DNA from: Sphingopyxis sp.
GTDB taxonomy: Bacteria > Pseudomonadota > Alphaproteobacteria > Sphingomonadales > Sphingomonadaceae
Length of the DNA: 8,550 bases
Assembly: GCA_026125835.1 (NCBI GenBank)
Contig: JAHCKJ010000081.1
Coordinates: forward strand, 1-8,550
Direction of reading: 5' to 3'
The notes under the pieces are model-generated. The model saw nothing but the letters and a program-made list of their open reading frames with translations. It searched no databases and was not told the DNA's origin. Positions 1 to 3,926 of this stretch are shown here, piece after piece. Position numbers and translations under genes: made by a program. The first letter of the stretch is position 1. Each line of letters opens with the position of its first letter.

Positions 1-362
1 GGCAGGCGGTCAACGCGTCGGCCCTGCAGGCGCATGCCTGCGCCGCGAAGGCGGGGATCAATCAGTTGATTCGCGTACTGGCGCTTGAGTGGGGGCCAGA
101 GGTCAGGGTGAACGGCATTTCGCCGGGGCCGATTGCCGATACCGAGGGGATGAAGCGGCTCGCGCCCGATGCCGCGACGCGCCAGTCGCATTTCGACCGC
201 ATCGCGATGAAGCGCTGGGGCAAGATCGAGGAGGTCGCCGAATCGGCGGTGTTCCTGTGCTCGCCCGCCGCATCCTATATCACGGGCACGATCCTCGACT
301 GCGACGGGGGGAGTCAGGTCGGCGATGCGTCGCGCGGTAATCTGGCGCGCGGGATGGGGTAA
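1..362 (+). CDS. SDR-family oxidoreductase, 2,4-dienoyl-CoA reductase type, C-terminal part
   Basis: Partial at the left edge: the reading frame is open from base 3 and ends at TAA 360-362, giving about 119 residues. It shows the C-terminal half of a classical Rossmann-fold SDR: the active-site helix with Lys (codon 48-50) in AAKAGINQLIRVLALEWGP, then RVNGISPGPI, a TEGMKRLAP segment, and the closing SYITGTILDCDGG motif. Four residues before the Lys, where ordinary SDRs carry the catalytic Tyr, there is Ala (codon 36-38). Together with GPIADTEGM this matches peroxisomal/bacterial 2,4-dienoyl-CoA reductase-like SDRs, which lack the YxxxK Tyr. The inferred role is NADPH-dependent reduction of an unsaturated acyl-CoA in beta-oxidation of unsaturated fatty acids. 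The N-terminal cofactor motif is outside the window, so substrate and cofactor are not certain. An intrinsic terminator follows within 20 bp. Confidence 0.85.
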   Translation, partial: QAVNASALQAHACAAKAGINQLIRVLALEWGPEVRVNGISPGPIADTEGMKRLAPDAATRQSHFDRIAMKRWGKIEEVAESAVFLCSPAASYITGTILDCDGGSQVGDASRGNLARGMG

Positions 363-377
363 GCTGCGGCGGAAAGC

Positions 378-414
378 AAAAACGCCGCCAACCCGGTCGG
401 GTGGCGGCGTTTTT
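378..414. terminator. Bidirectional intrinsic terminator
   Basis: A hairpin with a 12-bp outer stem (378-389 with 403-414) is extended by four further pairs after one bulged A, with a GGTC loop at 395-398. The left edge is an A-run and the right edge a T-run, so both strands yield a GC stem followed by five U. On the + strand it ends the SDR transcript; on the - strand it lies directly after the tRNA-Val 3' end (3 bp away) and can end the cpdR/tRNA transcript. Confidence 0.85.
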
Positions 415-416
415 AA

Positions 417-491
417 TGGTGGGCGTGGCAAGGATTGAACTTGCGACCCCTGCGATGTCAACACAGTGCTCTACCACTGAGCTACACGCCC
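417..491 (-). tRNA. tRNA-Val(GAC)
   Basis: The reverse complement folds as a full cloverleaf. The acceptor stem is GGGCGTG with CACGCCC, the D-arm is GCTC-AGTGGTA-GAGC, and the anticodon arm is CTGTG-TTGACAT-CGCAG with anticodon GAC (complement of 457-459). A 5-base variable region and a T-arm GCAAG-TTCAATC-CTTGC follow. Discriminator A and an encoded CCA (417-419) are present. It reads Val codons GUC and GUU. It lies 71 bp downstream of cpdR on the same strand and probably has its own promoter at 512-540. Confidence 0.96.
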
Positions 492-511
492 ATCCCTTGG
501 GGTGACGCGCC

Positions 512-540
512 CCCTAATATCCCGCGCCGCGCTTGGCAAG
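512..540 (-). promoter_or_regulatory. Likely promoter of tRNA-Val
   Basis: On the - strand CTTGCC (535-540) and TTAGGG (512-517) are separated by 17 bp. This is the same arrangement as the better matches upstream of tRNA-Pro, the small RNA and thyA in this window. The predicted start falls near 505, leaving a leader of roughly 14 nt before the tRNA. The -10 box is weak, so confidence is moderate. Confidence 0.4.
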
Positions 541-562
541 CCCTTCGCGCGACCGCAGGTCG

Positions 563-940
563 TTATTGTTGGTGCGACCGGTCGCTGCGGCCGAAGAGCT
601 GATCGACCTCGCGCACCAGATCCTTTAGGTGAAACGGCTTCGACAGCAGCTTGGCCTGCGGCACATTTTCCTCGGCGCGCAGCGAGACCGCGGCAAAGCC
701 GGTGATGAACATCACCTGCGTTTGCGGCGCCGCCTTGGCCGTATGCTGGGCAAGTTCGATGCCGTCCATTTCGGGCATCACGATGTCCGACAGCAAAAGG
801 TCGAATGTGCCCGAATCGATATAGGGGACCGCGGCGGTACCGCGATCGACCGCGGTGACATGGTAGCCTGCGCTGGTCAGCGCGCGCGCGAGATATTCGC
901 GCATCACGTCATCATCCTCGGCCAGAAGAATGCGAATCAT
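563..940 (-). CDS. cpdR: CpdR-like single-domain response regulator
   Basis: A 125-residue receiver domain without an output domain. Visible receiver residues are the acidic cluster E8-D9-D10-D11, phospho-acceptor D52 in LLLSDIVMPEMDGIELA, T80 in MFITGFAAV and K101 in LSKPFHLKDLVREV. The runs ILLAEDDD, DIVMPEMDGIELA, VMFITGFAAV and SKPFHLxDLVxEV closely match Caulobacter CpdR as I remember it. In that family the unphosphorylated protein primes ClpXP for degradation of substrates such as PdeA and, through RcdA/PopA, CtrA; phosphorylation via the CckA-ChpT relay switches it off. ATG at 938-940 is preceded by AGGGGA about 11 nt upstream. It is divergent from the amidohydrolase gene (143 bp between starts) and upstream of tRNA-Val. 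The C-terminal tail (RSDRSHQQ) is polar. Naming rests on recalled similarity. Confidence 0.88.
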   Translation of the reverse strand: MIRILLAEDDDVMREYLARALTSAGYHVTAVDRGTAAVPYIDSGTFDLLLSDIVMPEMDGIELAQHTAKAAPQTQVMFITGFAAVSLRAEENVPQAKLLSKPFHLKDLVREVDQLFGRSDRSHQQ

Positions 941-1083
941 GTTGAAATCTGTCCCCTGATCGCTTGAATTGGCCGGTTCCGGTCGGCAGCATCCTTAATG
1001 CCATATCCGCCATAGCGGCAGAGATTTAACAAATTGACTTGGCGGCGCTGGATTTGCGCCCACTTTTTTGCCACGTCCCGTCG

Positions 1084-1959
1084 ATGTATTCCAGCGCCCT
1101 CCCGTCCGCTGCCCTAGGCGTTCACCGTCCGGACGCGGCGACGCCGGTGGTGGTGTCGGTGCCCCACGCCGGACGGAGATATCCGCCCGAGATACTGGAT
1201 GCGGCGCGGGTCGGGCAGGGCGACCTCGAGCGGCTGGAGGATCGCTGGTGCGACCGGATTGCCGCCCGCGCGACCGCCGCCGGCGCGACGGTGGTCGAGG
1301 CATATTGGGCGCGCGCGGTCGCGGACTGCAATCGCAGTGAAGGGCAGATGGCGCCGGGCGAGGTCGCACCGCCGATGCGGTCGCAATTTTCCGCACCGGG
1401 GCGCAAGGAACGGGCCGGGCTGGGGGTTGTGCCGACGCGGCTTGCCGATTGCGGCGCGCTTTGGAAACAGCCGATCGATCGCGCGGCTTTCGACTGGCGG
1501 CTTGAGCAGTTTCATCGGCCCTATCATGCGGCGCTGGCCGCCGAGTTGGTCGCTGCGCTGGGCCGTTTCGGACACGCCGTCCTGATCGACCTGCATTCGA
1601 TGCCGCCGCTTCCGCTTGGCCAGCCCGGTTATGGCGCGCGAATCGTGGTGGGCGATCATTTCGGCAAGACGGCGGGGGGCTGGCTGGTCGACGTCGTCAT
1701 GGATGCGGCGCGGGGTTTGAAGGTGCCCGTATCGCTCAATCTGCCCTATGCCGGGGGCCATATTGTCCGGACCCATGGCCGCCCGTCGGTCGGCATTCAT
1801 GCGGTGCAGGTCGAAATCGACCGCAGCCTCTATCTGACTGCCGAGCGCCAGCCCGATACGCGGCGCTGTGACGATCTGGCGCGCTGGTTCGCCGGATTGG
1901 TGACTGCGGCAGCGCAAGCCTTCCCCGACGCCGGTGCGCTTCCGCAGGCTGCCGAATAA
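1084..1959 (+). CDS. N-formylglutamate amidohydrolase family protein
   Basis: A 291-residue protein of the HutG/N-formylglutamate deformylase family (PF05013), a zinc hydrolase that releases formate and glutamate from N-formylglutamate. Family landmarks in order: SVPHAGRRYP (25-34), EDRWCDRIA (52-60), CNRSEGQ (82-88), HRPYHAAL (144-151), the metal-site strand LIDLHSMP (167-174), GARIVVGDHFG (184-194), LNLPYAGGHIVRTHGRP (218-234) and the closing HAVQVEIDRSLYL (239-251). ATG at 1084 is chosen because the family block begins shortly after it; an in-frame TTG at 1039 would add 15 residues unlike the family, and neither start has a clear Shine-Dalgarno. No other hut gene is nearby, so histidine degradation is not supported by context and the physiological substrate is open. 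Its stop codon overlaps the U-tract of a convergent small RNA terminator. Confidence 0.88.
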   Translation: MYSSALPSAALGVHRPDAATPVVVSVPHAGRRYPPEILDAARVGQGDLERLEDRWCDRIAARATAAGATVVEAYWARAVADCNRSEGQMAPGEVAPPMRSQFSAPGRKERAGLGVVPTRLADCGALWKQPIDRAAFDWRLEQFHRPYHAALAAELVAALGRFGHAVLIDLHSMPPLPLGQPGYGARIVVGDHFGKTAGGWLVDVVMDAARGLKVPVSLNLPYAGGHIVRTHGRPSVGIHAVQVEIDRSLYLTAERQPDTRRCDDLARWFAGLVTAAAQAFPDAGALPQAAE

Positions 1960-1989
1960 AAAACCACCCCGTACCGAAGTACGAGGTGG
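1957..1989 (-). terminator. Intrinsic terminator of the small RNA
   Basis: On the - strand a hairpin CCACC(T)CGTAC-TTCG-GTACG(G)GGTGG (1964-1989) has ten base pairs and one mismatch around a stable UUCG tetraloop, followed by six T (1958-1963). On the + strand the hairpin has no T-run after it, so it is oriented for leftward transcription and is not a standard terminator for the amidohydrolase gene, whose stop codon (1957-1959) it overlaps. Confidence 0.88.
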
Positions 1990-2070
1990 CCAGGGTCCAG
2001 GGAGGACGCGCCCACGTCAATGCTGACGGGACACTCGCCGCGATGGAAAGGGGGAAAACCATAGCGGCGT
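1957..2070 (-). ncRNA. Candidate trans-acting small RNA, suhB/alpha-r8-like
   Basis: No protein gene lies here, but on the - strand every part of a small RNA locus is present. A promoter (CTTGTA-N17-CTAGAT, 2078-2106) predicts a start near 2070. The transcript of about 114 nt then folds as follows. Hairpin 1 (2036-2069) has stem CGCCGC/GCGGCG plus ATGG/CCAT and a 12-nt loop TTTTCCCCCTTT. Hairpin 2 (2011-2030) has core CGTCA/TGACG. A short stem GTCC/GGAC (1995-2007) holds the loop TCCCT. A strong UUCG-loop terminator with U6 ends it. CU-rich loops and the TCCTCCC stretch resemble anti-Shine-Dalgarno motifs of alphaproteobacterial small RNAs, in particular the suhB/alpha-r8 (MmgR) family and the SuhB RNA described in Sphingopyxis; that assignment is from memory. 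It follows tRNA-Pro on the same strand. Confidence 0.68.
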
Positions 2071-2077
2071 AGAACAA

Positions 2078-2106
2078 ATCTAGGATGTTGTGCGCCGACT
2101 TACAAG
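2078..2106 (-). promoter_or_regulatory. Promoter of the small RNA
   Basis: On the - strand CTTGTA (2101-2106), a 17-bp spacer and CTAGAT (2078-2083) fit the alphaproteobacterial housekeeping sigma pattern (CTTGAC-N17-CTATAT type) well. The predicted start, about 8 nt after the -10 box, is near 2070, right at the base of the first hairpin of the small RNA. The -35 box begins only 35 bp beyond the 3' end of tRNA-Pro, so read-through from the tRNA could also contribute. Confidence 0.62.
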
Positions 2107-2141
2107 AAGCGACAGTGCAGAATCTTCAATATGCAGGAAAT

Positions 2142-2218
2142 TGGTCGGGGAGAGAGGATTCGAACCTCCGGCCCCTGCCTCCCGAAGACAGTGCTCTACC
2201 AGGCTGAGCTACTCCCCG
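2142..2218 (-). tRNA. tRNA-Pro(CGG)
   Basis: The reverse complement gives a complete cloverleaf. The acceptor stem is CGGGGAG with CTCCCCG, the D-arm is GCTC-AGCCTGGTA-GAGC, and the anticodon arm is CTGTC-TTCGGGA-GGCAG with anticodon CGG (complement of 2182-2184). The T-arm is CGGAG/G-TTCGAAT-CCTC type; discriminator A and encoded CCA (2142-2144) follow. It reads the Pro codon CCG, frequent in GC-rich genomes. It is transcribed leftward toward the small RNA locus, and I see no strong terminator immediately after it. Confidence 0.96.
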
Positions 2219-2240
2219 ACCGTTCCGCGCTGCGACCCAA

Positions 2241-2266
2241 GGGCCGCCGCGAAGGCAGGGCGGTCC
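2241..2266. repeat. Imperfect palindrome, possible degenerate intergenic repeat
   Basis: GGGCCGCC (2241-2248) pairs with GGCGGTCC (2259-2266), eight pairs including one G-T, around a loop containing GCGAAGGC. The core CCGCGAAGGC is shared with the perfect repeat arms at 7573-7664, suggesting a decayed copy of the same element. It lies between the tRNA-Pro promoter -10 box and the tRNA, mostly within the predicted tRNA leader. Confidence 0.4.
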
Positions 2267-2294
2267 TCTAGACGCGCAATCACCGAACTTCAAG
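2266..2294 (-). promoter_or_regulatory. Promoter of tRNA-Pro
   Basis: On the - strand CTTGAA (2289-2294), a 17-bp spacer and CTAGAG (2266-2271) form a good alphaproteobacterial housekeeping promoter. The predicted start near 2259 gives a leader of about 40 nt before the mature tRNA at 2218. It lies in the gap between the RadC-like gene stop (2328) and the tRNA; nothing else is evident in this 109-bp gap apart from the imperfect palindrome. Confidence 0.62.
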
Positions 2295-2327
2295 CGCCAA
2301 TCGGCACATCGGCCAGCATTGCAGCAA

Positions 2328-2819
2328 CTACAGCAATCCGGCGCTTCGAAAGCTGAAATGCCCATAGGTTACGAAAATCAGATGATCGGCCAAGTCAATG
2401 TCGATCGTGCGCAGGAAAAGCGCCGCTTCCTGCGTCGTCCGCGTGTCGGCGGCGCTCGGGCGGGGATCGTCCGACGGATGGTTGTGCGCCATGGTCACCG
2501 CGACGACGCCGCTGCCGATCAGGCTGCGCCAGCAGCGCGGCGGGATTATGCAGCGGCTGGCGTTGTCGCCGCCAGTGCGTTCGACGCAGACGAGCCTGCC
2601 AAAGGCGTCGAACCCCGCCAAGAGCAGCGTCTCGCGATCGACGAGGAAATGCGGGCGCAGCAGATCGCGCTCAATGTCGTCTTCGGCATCGGCGGCAACG
2701 AAACCGGCAATATCTGACCGACCGGGCGGCTGGTCGGTGGGCGCGAGCAGGGTCATGGCAAATTTCATGCGCCTGCGGGGTGGATTCGCCAATTGGCGAC
2801 TGCGCCGCTTCGGACCCAT
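2328..2819 (-). CDS. RadC-like JAB/MPN-domain protein (short form)
   Basis: A 163-residue protein whose second half is a RadC-type JAB (MPN+) domain. The putative JAMM metal site is visible: E80 in LVCVERTGG, then H112-N-H114-P-S and D125 in AHNHPSDDPRPSAAD, followed by TTQEAALFLRTIDIDLADHLIF, which matches the RadC family (PF04002). Family members usually have HNHPSGDP; here Gly is Asp. It lacks the N-terminal helix-hairpin-helix part of full-length RadC (about 220 residues). Despite the RadC name, the biochemical role of this family is not well established. The start is uncertain: ATG at 2817-2819 gives a basic, family-unlike N-terminus, and ATG at 2766-2768 or 2754-2756 would shorten it by 17 or 21 residues; none has a convincing Shine-Dalgarno. 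It is divergent from thyA. Confidence 0.78.
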   Translation of the reverse strand: MGPKRRSRQLANPPRRRMKFAMTLLAPTDQPPGRSDIAGFVAADAEDDIERDLLRPHFLVDRETLLLAGFDAFGRLVCVERTGGDNASRCIIPPRCWRSLIGSGVVAVTMAHNHPSDDPRPSAADTRTTQEAALFLRTIDIDLADHLIFVTYGHFSFRSAGLL

Positions 2820-2842
2820 TCTGAGCGCAAAGCTGCTGCGCC

Positions 2843-2871
2843 CTTGTCGGCATGGCGCGGTCGGCTTAGCA
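2843..2871 (+). promoter_or_regulatory. Likely thyA promoter
   Basis: CTTGTC (2843-2848), a 17-bp spacer and TTAGCA (2866-2871) match the promoter form used elsewhere in this window. The predicted start near 2878 leaves about 20 nt before the TTG start codon of thyA, room for its Shine-Dalgarno at 2887. This supports the short N-terminus, since upstream starts would lie before the transcript begins. Confidence 0.5.
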
Positions 2872-2886
2872 AAGGATCACCAGCCC

Positions 2887-2891
2887 GGGAG
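2887..2891 (+). promoter_or_regulatory. Ribosome binding site fixing the thyA TTG start
   Basis: GGGAG stands 6 nt before TTG 2898-2900, an ideal spacing, and no ATG or GTG in the same frame lies nearby at a suitable position. Confidence 0.65.
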
Positions 2892-2897
2892 CGAGTC

Positions 2898-3833
2898 TTG
2901 CCTGAATCCGTCCATTATGAGCTGCAATATCTCGACCTGATGCGCCGGATCTGGGTCGAGGGCGACGAGCGGGTCGATCGAACCGGGGTCGGAACGCGGT
3001 CGCTGTTCGGTGAAACGATGCGATTCTCGCTGAGGGACGATGCAATTCCATTGCTGACGACCAAACGCGTCTATTGGAAAACGGCGCTGCGCGAACTGCT
3101 GTGGTTCCTGACCGGCGACACCAATATCCGTTCGCTCGTCTCGCAAGGCGTGAAGATATGGACCGACTGGCCGCTTGAAAAATATCGCCAGGCGAGCGGC
3201 GAGGCGATCAGCGCCGAGGAATTCGAGGCGCGGATCATTGCCGATGACGCGTTTGCGACGCGATGGGGCGACCTTGGCCCCGTCTATGGCCATCAATGGG
3301 TCAACTGGCCGCGCTATGAACCGGCGGGAGACGGGTTGTATCGCCGCGCCGACGAAGGACACAACCAGATTGCGGCGCTGATCGAGGGACTTAAGACGAA
3401 TCCGGGGTCGCGGCGGCATATCTTCACCGGATGGAATGTCGCCGATCTCGACCGCATGGCACTGCCGCCCTGCCACATGACCTATCAATTCCACGTCCGC
3501 AGCGATGGAGGGCTGTCGTGCCTGTTGTTCCAGCGTTCATGCGATCTGGGGCTTGGTTTCGCGTTCAATGTGTTTGAGGCGGCGATGCTGACCCGCATGG
3601 TCGCCGACCAGTGCGGCCTGCACGCGCATGAACTGGTGTGGACCGGGGGTGACGTGCATCTCTATCTCAATCACGCCGAACTGGTGGAGCAGCAGTTGGG
3701 ACGGGTACCCGATGGCGCCCCGAAGCTACGTATTCTGCGCCGACCGGACAGTATTTTCGGCTATAACTTCGATGACTTCGGGGTCCAGGATTATGCGCCG
3801 CAGGCTCATATTTCGGCACCGGTGGCGGTTTGA
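2898..3833 (+). CDS. thyA: Thymidylate synthase
   Basis: Makes dTMP from dUMP using methylene-tetrahydrofolate. From TTG 2898 it is 311 residues, the longer bacterial form (E. coli 264), with the extra segment around residues 90-155. Motifs: phosphate-binding RVDRTGVGT (25-33), GSRRHIFTGWN with the Arg pair 172-173, catalytic Cys192 in ALPPCHMTYQFHV, QRSCD (212-216), Asn224, and DVHLYLNH with His254 and Tyr256. The usual LGxPFNI reads LGFAFNV here, with Ala in place of Pro. The TTG start is preferred because a GGGAG box lies 6 nt upstream, the ThyA similarity begins at once (HYELQYLDLMRRIW), and a promoter ends just before it; the longer frame from 2793 would add 35 unrelated residues. No folA follows directly; the bkd operon begins 93 bp downstream with its own promoter. 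Confidence 0.95.
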   Translation: MPESVHYELQYLDLMRRIWVEGDERVDRTGVGTRSLFGETMRFSLRDDAIPLLTTKRVYWKTALRELLWFLTGDTNIRSLVSQGVKIWTDWPLEKYRQASGEAISAEEFEARIIADDAFATRWGDLGPVYGHQWVNWPRYEPAGDGLYRRADEGHNQIAALIEGLKTNPGSRRHIFTGWNVADLDRMALPPCHMTYQFHVRSDGGLSCLLFQRSCDLGLGFAFNVFEAAMLTRMVADQCGLHAHELVWTGGDVHLYLNHAELVEQQLGRVPDGAPKLRILRRPDSIFGYNFDDFGVQDYAPQAHISAPVAV

Positions 3834-3842
3834 TCGCTGGCG

Positions 3843-3871
3843 TTGCATTCATATGGCGACCGAAATAATAT
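3843..3871 (+). promoter_or_regulatory. Promoter of the branched-chain 2-oxo acid dehydrogenase operon
   Basis: TTGCAT (3843-3848), a 17-bp spacer and TAATAT (3866-3871) make the strongest sigma-70-like match in the window. The predicted start is near 3878, giving a leader of about 49 nt. It lies in the 93-bp gap after thyA and directly precedes the three-gene dehydrogenase operon. Confidence 0.6.
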
Positions 3872-3878
3872 GTCGCCA
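3854..3878. promoter_or_regulatory. Operator-like inverted repeat over the bkd promoter
   Basis: TGGCGAC (3854-3860) and GTCGCCA (3872-3878) are perfect inverted 7-mers with an 11-bp spacer; centre-to-centre distance is 18 bp, close to two helical turns. The -10 box TAATAT occupies the spacer, so a dimeric protein bound here would block RNA polymerase. It lacks a following T-run, so it is not an obvious thyA terminator. No regulator gene is in the window, so the cognate factor is unknown. Confidence 0.5.
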
Positions 3879-3894
3879 CGCTGAAATATAACTA

Positions 3895-3910
3895 GGCGCT
3901 GATTCGCGCC
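3895..3910 (+). other. Small leader hairpin before the first bkd gene
   Basis: GGCGC (3895-3899) and GCGCC (3906-3910) form a perfect 5-bp stem with a 6-nt loop in the predicted 5' leader, ending 5 nt before the GGGAAG Shine-Dalgarno (3916-3921). It may only stabilise the leader; no riboswitch-like structure is visible. Confidence 0.3.
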
Positions 3911-3926
3911 GCAATGGGAAGATGAT

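Noticed and set aside
941..1083. CtrA boxes (TTAA-N7-TTAA) or a clear promoter between cpdR and the amidohydrolase gene
   Set aside because: Several TTAA-like words occur (near 995 and 1026) but not with the required spacing, and no -35/-10 pair fits well on either strand.
1114..1917. A 267-codon - strand frame inside the amidohydrolase gene
   Set aside because: Arg/His/Pro-rich shadow; the + frame carries the whole family signature.
2793..2897. N-terminal extension of thyA from TTG 2793
   Set aside because: The 35 extra residues are unlike ThyA, lie over the predicted promoter, and the TTG at 2898 has an ideally spaced Shine-Dalgarno.
3853..3891. A 12-codon open frame starting ATG inside the bkd promoter palindrome, considered as a leader peptide
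   Set aside because: It begins upstream of the predicted transcription start, has no Shine-Dalgarno, and shows no run of branched-chain amino acid codons or attenuator hairpins.
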